A stretch of DNA of 64,000 bases from Gnetum montanum (GCA_015680685.1 MNCI01006905.1:16662-80661), one strand, 5' to 3'; positions 35,028 to 48,800 are shown, counted from the stretch's first letter. Notes: generated by a model not told the origin, from the letters alone. Made by a program: numbers and translations.

Positions 35028-36614
35028 TGCAACTGAAAATAGTAGTGGCTAGAATGGGAACATCAAGAGGTTTTTGAGCACATAACTTTAACCTTGAGTC
35101 CATGTGAGGGTCTACAAAATGCAAAGGTGGGGTGCCCAAAACATTCTTGTCGATCAAATGGGGACTTACAAAATGCAATGCCAAAACAATGCTAAGTGTT
35201 TGCACAATGTTCATAGTATCAATGAGGGTGATCATAGTTAAGTGTTTCCACCAAAAACAAAGGAGCAAACATGTAGCTATGCATAAAAAATAGTGAAAAT
35301 GCAATTAAAATGCCAAAATATGAATAAAAATGCTAAATATGCATGGGAGAAGAGCGAGAGAGAAAGAGGTACCACCCCAAATGTGGTTGAGCATAGTTAA
35401 CCTCAAAAGGGGTGAGGAGGTCAGCAGTGTACAACAGGCATAGTAGACAGCATAGTCATAGTCTCAAGGTGTCTAGGCTACAAAAATTGATGTCCTCCAT
35501 GGTTTCCGTGCCTACCAATTTGGCCGCTATGATGTGTAGTGGACTGCGGTGGTATGCAATGTCCTACAGTGAGCTATAGTAGTGTGCAAATGCCTTGCCT
35601 GGTTGAGATGCCATATGCACTTCAAAAATGCCAAATGCCAAATGCCAAGAATGAAAACCTTCAAATTTTTCAACCCCTAAAATTTAGAGGACTAGGGTAT
35701 TTATAAGCCTATGTTTCCCATGAAATGCAGATTGGTTGTGATGTAGTAGTGGGACAGTTGGAACTACATTTCACCTAACTACGCTCTTTACTAAAGTAAA
35801 TGATGTTATGCTTTGGTGTGCTCCAATGGACTCTACGAGATTGTCAAACTATGACTACATTGCCAATTGCATGTTCATGTCCCAAAAAGATCAAAATGTA
35901 CTTAACAAAAATGCAAAAACTGCATGTTTAGAGACTATGCTCCGGGACTACGTTGTCCACTGTCTTGAGTGATATTGAGAATAGTTACAATTTTGGGACA
36001 AAGGAGGATGCCAAAAAGATGCATGCTACTTGACAAAGCTGTGTTGAAGCTAATGTGAATGCTAGTGCTACATTGTGGAGGCCTTTGGAGGTTGTTTTGC
36101 ATGACTACACTCAACTACGCTCTAAACTGGATGAGAGCATAGTCCAACACTTAGGAAAAATCTTGCAAAAAAGGTGGCTCTATGTTGACTACACTCTAGG
36201 GAAGGCTAATTATGTTCTCAAATAGGGTTAAGCATAGTCCCAGCACTTGGAAAAGTTTTGTAGAATCTAGCTTCCATTTGACTATGCTTGACTATGCTCC
36301 AGTGCAGTGGAGAGCATAGTCTCAACACTTAGAAAAAACTGTCAAATTTTTTCTTCCATGCTAACTATGCTTGATTATGCTCCAGGTTGGTGGAGAGCAT
36401 AGTCTTGGCACTTAGAAAAATATATAGCTGCTAGCTTAACACTTAGAAAAATTTGCAAACTAGCCCTTGTGTGTTAACTACACTCTCTACTAAGCTAACT
36501 ACACTCTAGTGTAGTGGAGAGAATAGTCCCAACACTTAGAAAAAATTTACCTTATGTTGACTCTTAGATAAATTTGCAGTTGAGATGTGGTATCCCTAAT
36601 TTGGTGGTGTTTCA
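35028..36614 (-). repeat. LTR E (3' LTR of element E/F), 1587 bp
   Basis: It starts TGCAACTGAAAATAG and ends TTGGTGGTGTTTCA. It aligns with LTR F end to end. The TATA box is at 35698-35707. U3 composite repeats with ACTATGCTC and CTTAGAAAAAT lie at about 36090-36560. Confidence 0.85.
35698..35707 (-). promoter_or_regulatory. TATA box of LTR E
   Basis: The minus strand reads CTTATAAATA. In a 3' LTR it would not drive the element. Confidence 0.55.
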
Positions 36615-36632
36615 TTGGTCCCTCTTTGTTGA
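36615..36632 (-). other. Polypurine tract of element E/F
   Basis: The minus strand contains AACAAAGAGGGACCAA directly before the 3' LTR. This is the usual place of plus-strand DNA priming. Confidence 0.65.
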
Positions 36633-38095
36633 TTTCTGGAAGAGTGGCTTGAAAGACATCGACAAAAAATTGCAAAACACCATAGTAGGCATGGCATCAA
36701 CATTACTCATCCATGTATGGTTGGATGTTGCAGCGCCATGCTCAAGAATGTTGTGGATAGTGGTATGCAAGGGTAATAGGTGTAGGTAACATATTAGGGG
36801 TAAAAGGAAAAGTGGAATGCAAATAAGATGTCATTATGCAAGATGTGGAGTCACCATGACTAACAGTAGCCATGGCACCAAGGTGGATTACCTTTGAAAA
36901 TATTGACCTCTCATCGGAGTGCTCATGAGAGAGTCAATTTGGATTTAGGACCTAACCAATTATGAAATTGTAGCTCTGCTAATTTTTTTGGGGACATGCA
37001 TTTTTCCCTTTTCTTTTTTTCTCTATTTTTCTACAAGATGAACCTTCTTTGAGTTTTGCATAATGCTAACTACTGACTGTGAGATACTTTCCATCAAGTG
37101 GACTACATTCCACTAGATGGGCTTTGTGTTGATTCTTGTGAAACCACATTACATATATTGGATAGGTGTTTTCTCCATAGGATGACTTGTGTTACATCTA
37201 CTTGGGCTTTAACTAGCCAATAGAGGCTTTCCATTGGACAACTTATGTTATGTTCACCTTGGGTTCGATGGTTTGGCTCGTAAGGAATGCTATGTGGTCA
37301 TAGCATGTATCTATCAGAGGGATTTGTAGTTTTGATTATGCAGGGAAATGCAAGGGTATTGGGACATAAGAATGAATGTAAGTAAGTCATATTAGGGTAA
37401 TAGGGATGTGCACTCTCAAGAGGCTCAGCTACTCCAACCATGCACATCAAAATGATGTGATGACTTGCCACTACAATGAGATGCACCTTTTCATAACTAC
37501 CTCAAGGCTTCATTCTACAAACACAACTCCAAGGAGATAAGAAAATCACAAAACACACAATGCAAATCAAATGTTAGGGGTGATGATTCCATGAGTGCTC
37601 CAAGAGGTGAACCACTGGCAAGTGTTCAGAAAACTAGCAAAATGCCTAGGGGTGATAATGCTTCCAATGCTCCAAAGGCCAATGTGATGGTAAATGCTCA
37701 AAAAACCAACAAAATGGTGGGGGGTCATAATATTACAAGTGCTCCAAAGGCCAGAGTATAGACAAGTGCTCAAAAAACTAGCAAAATGGTAGGGGGAGAT
37801 AATGTTGCAAATGCTTCAAGGTGACGTTAGTTGTAGGAGCTCAAAAAACTAGAAAAATGGTGAGGGGCCATAATGTTGCAAGTGCTCCAAAGGTTGGAGT
37901 GATGGTAAGAGCTCAAAAAATCAGCAAAATGGTAGGGGCTCATAGTGCTACAAATGATCCAAAGGCCAGAGCAACAACAAGAGCTCCCTTCTGGAACTGC
38001 AATATCCCTACCCACATCATGTAGAAAAGTGGGGTAAGGGGGGTGTTGCGGGCAAGGGGTATTAGAATTATTCTCACTTGCTTGCTCATAGAACC
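36633..38095 (-). repeat. 3' region of element E/F with a ~70-75-bp minisatellite
   Basis: No gene is recognised. About 37575-37990 holds five to six tandem units of ~70-75 bp, each with AAAACTAGCAAAATGG and AGTGCTCCAAAGGCC. The plus-strand frame at 37821-38024 is a by-product of the repeat. Element C/D has a single partial unit at about 21040-21120. A short sense frame at about 37298-37515 resembles 20709-20924. Confidence 0.65.
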
Positions 38096-38394
38096 ATGCA
38101 TGATTGATGGTGAACTAGTTTAAGGTCTTGGTAGACCATGGTGTGCCAGTTTATAGTCCTGGTAGGCTACTGTGTGCCAGTTTAACATCATAGCAGATGA
38201 AGGTTATGCTAGTTTATAGTCATAACATACTATTATGCTAGTTTAACATCGTAGCAGATGAACTATGCTAATTTCTAGTCATAGTCAACTTTCTATGTTA
38301 GTTTATAGTCATAGAAAACTTTCTATGCCAATTTATAGTCATAGAGGACTTATGCTTACCTTTCTTTGTTGATATGCAATGCTGCATGCTAGGA
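38096..38394. repeat. CTAGTTTAAGGTC/CCAGTTTATAGTC repeats, 3' of pol in E/F
   Basis: About eight degenerate 30-40-bp units lie immediately downstream (minus strand) of the integrase end. Same motif family as 21116-21830. Confidence 0.7.
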
Positions 38395-41300
38395 ATGGTA
38401 GGGCTTTAGGTATGAATGGTTCATTGAATTGGCAAACTCATTATCATCTTCATCAACAAGCTTGAATGCTCCATTTTCATAGGCCTTAGCAACCAAGAAA
38501 GGCCCTTCCCAATTGGCTGAGAATTTTTTTGTAGGTTCATGACTAGCTTTGAGAACTAGGTCCCCTTTCTTGATTAGGAATTGATGCTATTTCTAACGAT
38601 GCTTTTGCAGTTGCTTTTCTTGGTATCATTCAATGCTATCAAGCTTCTACATGCACTCCTCATCTATTGAGTTGAGGTCTATGGTCCTTAACTCATTGTT
38701 CTAGTCTCCATTAATGAAGCTTGAGATGATCACCTAGAGTGATAGAACATACAATTCAAGGGGTAATATTGCTTCAGACCCATAGAAAAGATTGTAAGGT
38801 GTCTTACTTGTTGTTTTTCATGTTGTGTAGTAGGCCCAAAGTACGTAGACTAATTACTCATGTCATTATCATTTGCTATTGCTTAGCATCTTCTTTAGAA
38901 GATTGACAATGACTTTGTTAGCCTAAGGATATTACAATGATAAAAAGAAGTGTTGAATACCAAAGTACTCACAAAAGGCTTTCGTTTCAGCACTACTAAA
39001 TTATGACCTGTTGTTTGTGACTATGGTCATGGATAAACCAAAATGGGTCACTATGTTATCAAGCACAAATTTGCAAACTTGCTATGATGCTATCTTCCTA
39101 AGGGGAATAGCCTCAACCTACTTGGTAAAATACTCAGTTTCATTTATTATGAAGCGATACCTTGTGGAGGACCTAGGCGTGATGGGTCTAATGATGTCTA
39201 AGCCCCAATGTTGGAATGGCCACATGACCTACATTGTGTATAGTTTAGTTGGTGGCACATGCATTAAGTTTTCATGTCATTGACACATGTCGCACACTTT
39301 GACCTTGGAGATGCAATCGCACTCCATGTAAGGCCAATAATAACCTAACCATCTGATTTTCACTGCCATTACCCTGGGTGCTATGTGACCTCAACATATT
39401 CTCTCATGGACTTGTTCAATGATTGTTTGTGCTTTGCTATCATTTACGCAGGTTAGCAGTATGCCATTGTAGGATCGGTGACATAACATGTTATCACCCA
39501 TGATGATGTACTATCACAAATGCTAATGCACTACATCTTTTTGAGTAGTAGTTAAGTGTTGTGAAGGCTCACCCTACAAAAGGTACATCTTAATGTCATT
39601 GTATCACTCTCTTACATGGGTTGTGCTTACTATCGCTATGGATGTAATGTCTGTGGTTTGTGTGATAGGCATAGTGTAATTTGTCATCAAGGTAGGAAAT
39701 CCATGGAATATGTTTGGTGTAATGCTTATAGCTAATGTTCCTAATGTGTTGACTATGGCATTCTCATTTCAGGGAATGTATTGGACATCTGCTATTGCAA
39801 GCTATTGAAGCAAGTGCTTTGCTAGATCATAATAAGGCTATAAATGTTAAGCCTTGCAAGTGTAAACCTCCATTACCTGGTTGACTACTAGTTGAGAGTC
39901 AACTTGGATTGCTAAGTATGAAATCCCTAAGTCATGTGCTACAAGGACACCTTAGAGAAGACCTTCATACTTTGGCATATTGTTAGTACAAGGAAATGCA
40001 AAATAATATGCAAAAGGTCAGATCTCCTTGGAGGGAAACATGAAAATGGAAATGGTGCTACCCCCTTGGGAGGTTGGAGCTTTGTCAAAATTCAAGAGTG
40101 CCTCAAAGTTATTGAGCACTTGATTAATGCTATTGACATGGTCATCTAGGAATTCTAGATTTATAGTTGCTTGATTGTCGATAGGTGAGGCTGTGAGTGT
40201 GCAGCTATAGCAAGACCTTTTATCAAGGCTTGTACAATGTAATGTAGGTCAAAATTCACTATAATTTCTTTCCATCATGCAATACGACTACTTTCATAGA
40301 TTTTCATTGTAATTGTGTAGAGTGCATTATTTTTGCAAATGATGTTGATGTGACTATAGAAAATATAATTCCTCCACTTCTTCAGTGAAAAGACTAAGAC
40401 AAGGCAATGCTTTTCCACATCATTGTATTTTTCTTCATGGGCTACTAATTCTTGGCTTAAGTAGTTGACTAGGACCTTTGTGCCATCCTCTTACGTTTTA
40501 CAAAGCAAAGAGGCGGTAGACATGTTAGAAGTACCAGGTAGATGTAAAATGGTTTATCTCCTTGAGGGTGAGCCATAGGAAGTTGCACCAGCTCTTGCTT
40601 AAGATTGTCAAATGGTTGTTAGCATTGAATTATCCACTTGAAGTGGGCTCCTTTCTTAAGTAGATGTTGCATTGGATATAACTCATTGGTTGATTGTGCC
40701 ATAAACCTATATATGAACTATAATCTACCTTGTAACCCTTGTAGCTCCTTAAGGTTGGTCAAGGGTGTTAAGTTGGTTATGGCCTTAACCTTATTGGGGT
40801 CTACATGTATTCTTTAGATACTAAAAAACCAACCATCCAACCCATTCTAATGCAAAAACATAATTCTTTGGGTTTAACCTAAGATCATGTTTTAAGAAAC
40901 ATTTAAGCACTATGTCCAAATCATTTGCATGGTTTTGAGTTTCTTTGGACTTAACTGCTATGTCATCAATGTAATTGTTGAGCAAGCTTAACATGTAATC
41001 ACTAAAGATGTATGTCATTGCATGTTGATACATTGTTATTGTGTTCTTGATTCCAAAGGGCATCATGGTGTAATAGAACGCACCCCAGGGAGTCATAAAG
41101 GTCATGCTAAGTTGGTGTTCAAGGTTGATCCTAATTTGGTTATAACCCGAGAACCCATCCATGAAGTATAAAAAGGTGTGACCAACTATGGTATTTATTT
41201 GTTAATCAATACTAGGCAATAGAAAAACATCTTTAATGGTTGCCTTATTCAAGTCCCAGAAGTCTATGCAAATGTGTATACTTCTATTTTTCTTAGGCAC

Positions 41301-41846
41301 AACTACAATGTTGGAGACTCGGTCTACATAGTCAACATCCTAGATGAAACCAGCTTTGTAAAGGTTGGTGATTTCATCATGGACGGCCAACACCACCTCA
41401 GGCCTAACCTTGCACACTTTCTATTTTACTTGCTTAATGCAAGGATTGAGGATAATGTTATGATGGACTAGCTAAGAGTCTAGGCCTATCATGTCCTCAT
41501 ATGACCATGCGAATGCTTTGATGTTATTGTTTATCACCTTAGCAATGTCTTTGGCATGATGGGAATATAGTGAGGAGCTTAGTTTTAGAGTTTTCACCTC
41601 ACCATTAGGTGTTGTCATAGGGATCTCAATGAGGGGATCCTTCATGATGTTCCCTACCTCTAGATCAAGAGCCTTAACTAGATAGTTGGGCCAATCTAGT
41701 GGTGTCTCTGTGGATTCTATGTATTTGACATAGGTTGTAGGCTCAAGGTATAGGCAATGTGGGTTGATGCATTACTTGATGTTACCATGAGGTTTGGTGA
41801 GGACCATATGTGAAAGAAGCTACTCAGGCATGGCCTTGTCATATTC
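38395..41846 (-). pseudogene. pol: pol of element E/F: RT, RNase H, second RNase H, integrase
   Basis: Starts at 41846 after the acceptor-like TTTGTTTTGTAG|GA. RT holds DFWDLNKAT and PSID (about 41190-41290), a stop, then MDGFSGYNQIRI, FYYTMMPFGIKN and an intact YIDD near 40965. RNase H parts follow at about 40600-40200 and 40100-39900. Integrase has HWGLDIIRPITPRS and EYFTKxVEAIPLRK (39110-39220). The second catalytic Asp region reads TNNRS where TDNGS is usual, and the Glu region reads YPxANKVI. The C-terminal domain ENGAFKLVDEDDNEFAN lies near 38410-38470. Changed catalytic sites and stops make it dead. Confidence 0.85.
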
Positions 41847-43339
41847 CTACAAAACAAACCAACAAATATTGAGCAGAACTTATCTTAACGAAGTTAATGT
41901 GTACAAATGAGTAAAAAGCAATGTGATGAAAATTTTTCGAAGTATGTAATAGGCACTATAAAGAGGGGTAAGCACATATGTGTGCCAATTTTAGGTCTCA
42001 ATAGGTTATGCATGCTAGTTTTAAATCTTAGCAATTCATGGATTCTAGTTTTAGGTCTTAGCAAATCATAGATGCATTAGATGTGTTAATTTAGGAAAGG
42101 TTGGCTATGATGAGGAAGTGAAATTAGCTAGGGCATTGACTAGGCAATGAAAAGTTGCAAATTTTGGCTAAAACATTCAGGGGACAAGAAAAAGTTGCAA
42201 ATTTTGACTAAGTATGGATGACTATGCTCTCACCCAACTACACTCCCACCAAAAGTTGAAAATTTTGGCTAACTGTGAAGTGTAGTCCTAGGTTAGTGCA
42301 ACATTAAATGACCTCACGAGGGTATAAAAGCACATTTTACTATGGGTAAGTTGTCATTTTTAAACTTGCAAAATGCAAAATCAAGAGCATAGACTTGCTA
42401 TTATTAGCATGCACTGCTAGAAGAGAGCATAGTTGGACCAAGATGATGTGCCAAAGTGGACACGTGCACCTAGGACTATTGAACATGGATGAGGGGGAAT
42501 GGATACTAGGCTACCTATCATAGGCATGCATAGAGGAGAGGATTCTATTAGTGTCTACCAAGTACCCCAAATACACTCTACCCTTTGCCAATTTTTGTGT
42601 CATTTTCCCTTTCTACACTTTAAGGGTTTGAGGCATAGACATTGTTGGTGCCTTGTCATGGCAAGGACCACTATTGCCATGGGCCATTTTGACCATCAAG
42701 GCTAGGAGAGCCTACATGACTAGGAGGGTACAAGATGATGAGGGTTTTCATGTGTTGCATGTGTGGGTTTTGGGTGCACATGGGGAAGGACATGAGGTTC
42801 CTACTGTGCTTTTTGGAGGTCATGGTCACAGTGGTTGATAGTGCAGCTACAAATGGGATGGTAGGGGTCTCTCATACATTTATTTTTGGTGCAAGTAGGA
42901 CAAGGTAGGGATCAAGGTTTTGGTTTTGGTGGTGACTGAGCATGGCCAATTGCAAGGTAGGGGACGTAGGAAAAGTGGAAAGGCACCAAGAGTTCTCACA
43001 GCATAGTTGCAAGGGGGCTAGGGTTAGGGCAGTGGTAAGGGGTTTGTGTCTACATCATTTCATCTATTTTTTATAAAAATAAAAAATGTTTTTTTGGCAT
43101 AGTTTAGGGTTGGCCACGGGGGCCATGGCTAAGGTTGTGGCTAGTGGAAAATTGTGCACATTTTTTTTGTCTCCTCCTTTTTTTATAACAAGTGAAAAAT
43201 TTATATTTTGATCTACACTTGGAGTAGGGGCTTTAGTTTTGTTCTTTGAAATCCCATAGGGTTTTTTTTTCTAAAATTCTTTTTTTTTCTTGATTTTTAG
43301 CATGGGATAGAGGTGAGGGATGCTACGTGCCATGAAGGA
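41847..43339. other. Ogre-type intron region of E/F, part 1 (no gene recognised)
   Basis: GTTTTAGGTC/TTAGCAA repeats at 41975-42080 come first. ACTATGCTC and ACTACACTC motifs lie near 42215-42250. The rest is unrecognised sequence with short chance frames, including one at 42499-42705. It ends at the solo LTR G. Confidence 0.5.
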
Positions 43340-44832
43340 TGTACCATCCAAAATCGTCGACATAAGGCTGGAGGAAAAATGAATGGCGAAAGATCTCTAG
43401 AGAGATACAACTGACCCTGCCTTTGCATGACGGAAAGTTGGAAAAATGAAGGTAGGGTACCTTGGATGGTCTACACGCAAATCAACCAAGGACTTCCCTA
43501 AGCGTATGCTATGGCCTGCACTAGGGTTATTGTTGAGAAATGTAAAATAGAGAACGTAATGCAACGAGACGTAAATGTGAATATAGCGTGTAAATGTAAA
43601 TAGAATGTATGCAGAAACGTGCAATAAACCAGAGTAATGCAAACAAGGAACCAGAACAGTACAACGGAAGGAAAAAATGAAACTATGCTGTATTAATTAA
43701 CAAGATGTGCATCGGTCAAAACATAGTTGCGTGTCTAGATTGCAAGTCCGACGTTAAGACCTGATGTGAGATGTTTGCAAGCACTAGGGATCACATGTGT
43801 CCAAGCTAAAGATTGTTGGTTTTCTTTCTCCAAAATTTCCAACCCTTTTTTATGTCAATGAATAGGGTATTTATGCATCTTGCTAGGCTTGGGAGTAGGA
43901 TTTATGAATGAGATCGATGGCTGTGAGGCAAGAGAAAAACGGATCGTGTGACAAGTGTTCGATGTACAACTGTGTGTGAACTGGATGTATGTAGGCAGAC
44001 TACGTTCTAGACTGGATGCATTGTATCTTACAATGTGTTTTAGCTTGTGCAAGCTGGCTTATGCCCATAGAAGCATGTACAATTTGTAGCGTAAGACCTT
44101 GACCAGCTCAAAAATGTGAAAAATTTACAGTGACTGATAATGTACAATAAGAGAATTTTACTCTGGCTCACTTGGAATTTCTGAATCTATGGATTAACTA
44201 CTGCTAAAAGTGTTTTTGCTTCACCAAGGTTGCCAACATGCATTGATCTTGTCCTAGCGTGCCCTCAGCATGTGTCTAAAGTGCTTTTGCTTGGTCATGA
44301 CCAGTGCTCATGCTGGACTCATGCTACCAGTGTCACCTTAGCGTCACCTCAGCGTGCATGACCAAAAATGATGCATTTTGTATCAAAATTCCACCTTTAA
44401 GACTTGTTTTTGAAGTGTAACTGTTGCTTAACCTTGAGGATGTCTTGCATGTTTAATTTGAGCCTGTCTATGCTTAGATTTAGGCCACTTTTGGCAACTC
44501 ACGCTGAGCTCATGCTGTCAGCATGACCTTAGCATGAGCAGCAAGATTTGTGTAAGTTTTACTCAAAACCTTGGATTCTAGATGCTAAAACTTATAGTAG
44601 CCATCAGTGGGCCCTGAGGGAACCCTACCCATTCAAATTAGGATCATTTTGACCTAATTTTGAGGCTCTAAAAGTTGCGCATGCTACACTCATGTTGGTA
44701 GTGTGACCTGGGCATGACCTTGGTGTGCATGACAAGATCCATGCACTTTAGTCCGATTTTTGAACTTCTGGATGTTGAAGAGCAGGGTTGTTCTCATTTC
44801 AAATTGTTGAGCTGAAATTTTGTGGTTTTTCA
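43340..44832 (-). repeat. LTR G: solo LTR inside element E/F, about 1.49 kb
   Basis: It starts TGTACCATCC and its first 150 bp follow LTR A (AAAATCGTCGAC, ACTGACCCTGCC). It ends GGTTTTTCA. Flanks are AAGGA (43335-43339) and AAGGC (44833-44837), a 5-bp duplication with one change. A TATA-like CATAAATA lies at 43868-43877. U3 carries its own motif (GCTCATGCTGTCAGCATGAC near 44505-44530). No PBS or gag is attached. CpG is more frequent than in E/F. Confidence 0.65.
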
Positions 44833-45849
44833 AAGGCCATGTGTGAGGGGGAAAGGTGCTTGTACCCTATGGCATGGCTACATGACTGTAGGAGCCACAA
44901 GGGTGCTAAATGCTAGAGTGTGTTTTTTGTCTTTTTTTAATGATTTTGTGATGTAGGGTAGGGATGAGGGCTTTGACAGTAGCCAAGAGCAACTTGCTGT
45001 AGGGCAGGAGGTAAGGGTTAGGCATGTTTGGAGCCATACCTAGTGCATTGGGAGCTGTGGTCGGCACGTTGGGTTTTGCAAGGGCCCATGGTGGGGTGGT
45101 GCATGGTGCTACAATAGGGCATGTTGTGTGGAGAGAGTGTTGAGGTAGTGGCCAAAACCTAATTCCCTATGGATCGTAACTAGGAATACACTCCCCATGC
45201 CTTGCAGGTGTAGTTAACACAAGTGTTTGACAAAATGCGTCTACCCAACAGTTAGTTTTTTCAGTACTATGCTCTATTGGGAGTGTAGTTAGGGAGTTAG
45301 AAAATTTTTACAATCTGTGACTATGTTGTCCACATTTTGAAGCATAGTCAAGGTGCTCCTATAGTTAGAAAAAAATTTCACTATTCCTAGACTATGCTCT
45401 CCACTAAGGCAATCTAGAGGTAGAAAAATTCTACAATTTTCTAAACTATGCTATCCCAAGTTAGAAAAATTTTGCTAATCATGCAATGATGCAAAAATTG
45501 TAGACTACAAACTATAATAATGCTAAACATGTGAAGCTGCCATAATGTTAAACTTGTGAAAATATGTTAATGTTAAACCTATGAAATGAAATGTTGATCC
45601 AATGCAAACATGTTGTACCCCAATGAGTACCAAGCATGTCAAATAAGTTGGTTGATGTCCTATACCTGTGGTGTCCTAGAGGGCATTGCCAAAATCAAAA
45701 AATTTTGCTAATCCTTATTATGTTGTGTTAATTTTACTAAACTCATTTTAATGGTTTTACGTCAAAATCTGCATCTATGTACATATACTAACACTTTGTT
45801 AATTACTTGGTTGTTGTAAAGTGTTGCTAAATCCCATATTTATCATTGT
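44833..45849. other. Ogre-type intron region of E/F, part 2: presumed upstream region of the antisense gene
   Basis: No protein is recognised. At 45262-45476 four modules combine ACTATGCTCT or a variant with TTAGAAAAATTT, exactly the composite of this element's LTR U3. An equivalent of exon 1 of copy X was not found. Confidence 0.5.
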
Positions 45850-48800
45850 GAAGCTTCTTGGCATCTTGTGCTGCATGAGAGAGCCTATTCCCAACACACC
45901 TACACTAGATATGTAGGTGGGTCAGTAGGCAATGTGGTTCAGACTAGGAGCTCATGAGTTCTTGGAGTACCTGAAGCAGCAGTTTAATGTGATCATGTGG
46001 TCATACTTAGCGGTGGAGGTAGCCAGTGCTATCACTAAAACATTACTACCTGGGACTAACTGAGACATCTTGAGGTTCATGTCCGATGAGCCCATTACTA
46101 GTGGTGATGGAGCAAGTGGTTTGGGCAAAGGCTCTAGGGGCAGTTGGTACATATCCAAGATTTGGCATATGGTAGGGTTCAGTTGCTACAACAAGAGCAA
46201 CATCCTCTTTGTCACTTTGCAAGTGCACACCCTATCCCAGAACCCACCTAGAATTGTCTACTGTGCTAGAGGGTAAGTTCTTTTATGTCTTTCACAATTT
46301 ATCTTTCTTGCTATTAGCTCATGCTAAGCTACTAACCACTCATACTTAATGCTATATTTAGAGTAGATGAGAAGTGCCTACATGATTATGTAGATGCTCT
46401 AGCCCTAACCTGCACTACCTTGGAGGTGTTCTCTTCTAACCTGAATGTTTAGAAATGTGTGCTTGAGTAGGTAGGGTCTAATTTGAAGGCCTACCCTACC
46501 CAATACCCAAGGGAATTTGACCAATGCAAGATCCATGACTAGTTGGATGAGGAGTGGGTTATAGGTGTGATTAACACCAAGGAGATGCTTACATCACCAC
46601 CTCTGTCTTGCACTCTATTTGTGCCATGTATGCACCTATGTTTTAGCTCATGTGCTTACTCATGTATTCTTGTTAATTTACCTTTTCCATGATGTTAACA
46701 TTGTTTTGTCTCTATTGTAGTGGTGGTTTCTTTAGGTGAGGTGATGATGCTCATCACAAGCTGTATAGAGGCCACTGTCAGCATGAAGTATGGCAATGTA
46801 GAGGGTGCGCAACATTGGCTCTACTACAAGGCCTCAAAGGCACTGAATGCTAGGCTCATGCATGTAGGGTTGATGGACCTATTTTTTGCGCTTAGCCTAA
46901 GTATTCTGATGGCTAAAATGATCATCATCATTGACTCCTTCAGTAGTGACATTCGACAATTTTTCACCTGCATGCATGGTATGAGGGTAGTGCTTAACCT
47001 TGGTGAGGCCTTCTTTGTCAACATCTTTGGACTTCCCACTAATGGCTCATCAATTATTGATGAGACTAGTAGGGAGGTGGACTACTGAGGAGAGATCAAG
47101 GACTAGTTGGATGCCACCCAATCTCTCAAGGACATGCTTGTGCCTAAGGTATGGGAGCTATACTCTCTTCTTCACACATGGGAATTCCAAAATTTTCCCT
47201 TCCAAGGAAAGATCCTCAGAGTGGAGTAGGCATCGATGATGAAAGAGGTACTACTACAAGGCACAAGGTTTAACTACCTATATTGCAATCGACTTGCATG
47301 TAGATATCTCTAGGTTATGGCTTAACACTCAAGCACAGTCCCACATCCACTTTACATTCTTCATAGGGTACCTATGAACATTTGTGGATCTATTAGTCAT
47401 ACATGATGGTGGGCATTGTGTGGTGTAGGATTTGGAGCTACTCTCAAAGACATGGATCAATCATCTATTTACGATCACAAAAGCATAGAATCCCCCAAAG
47501 GAGATCGATGAGTTGTTATTAGTAATGACCAAGGGTCCTATGGGGTGGTTACATTATTTGCATGATAGTGCAAGTAAGGGTCCTCTAGTTGGCATCAGGG
47601 ACATGGCTGAGGTGGACCACTACATTGCAAAGATGGTGGGATTGTTTAAGGTAAAGATTAAGAGGCCACATGCTATAGAGGAGGCTATTCCTAAGGCCAA
47701 GAGGTTAGGTAGCAAAAAGATCTGTATCAAGTCTCAAAGCTTATGTACAGAGGTTGTAGATTAGTATGCATAACTTGTTAGATGCATTTATCACATCTTT
47801 GTATATTTACATTTTTATTTTTTCACTTATGCTATGCTATTATCTAGTACTAATGTGCTATGCATATGTGTTGATTATAGAGACCGAAGAGAGGACTTCC
47901 AGAGAAGTGGTCAAGTTAGTAGTAGAAGAAGCACCTCCTCAAGCTAAGGAGGGAAGGACTCATGGAGATAATCTAGCTAGTGTAGTAGAGATCCTCTAAT
48001 AATTGAAGGAGGAGGAAATGCTCCACCTTGACAAGGGTGATTTTGATTACCTATTCAATGGCGTACGACTAGGTGACCCTCTTACACTCATGCCTAAGGG
48101 CTTTCTAGGTAAGTAACTTGTATTGCCATCTATTATTACCATTTTTCTCTAGTCTCTTTAGTTGCTTGGTTGTGTGCTAATTGCATCTTTGTGTTACAGC
48201 CTTACATATGCCTACTAGTGGTCCAATGTTTACCTTCTACATGGAGTCATGGGTAGACATTCCTAAAAAATTTACATTTATGGAGGGTGTTGTGGAGGAC
48301 ATGGTGGACTATTTACAATAGAAAAATCCTAAGCTTGGTATGTTTGCTATGATGTTTATTTTCTTATGTTGCTTTACTAATTGAATGCTTAATTTTTGGC
48401 CAAGATTAATCACTTGTTACATGCCAATAGGTTCTAAGCTTTGGTGGGATTCAAGCAAGGTAGTGAAGGTGGATACCCTCCTTGAACTCCCTCCTAAGGT
48501 CAATCAAGTGTCTCATCATATGTATGAGACAACCAGCAACTGCATGTTTTCTTATGAAAAATTATTGTAGGTTTGTAGGTGCTCAAATGAGCACCTATGG
48601 GAACACATGCATGAGCTTTAGAAGAGAGTGACCAGCCAGGATATGAAGATCAAGGATCTTTAATGCCGATATGACTTTATAGTAGCTAGGTCATAGGGAG
48701 ATAGAACTTAGCAAACCTCTAAGATAAAGTATGCTTGTTACTAGTCAACTCTCAGAGGTAATAATGAAGCCACCAGGGAGGTAATCAAACAATGATTGCA

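Noticed and set aside
37821-38024. 67-codon plus-strand frame
   Set aside because: Falls within the 3' minisatellite and reflects its unit length.
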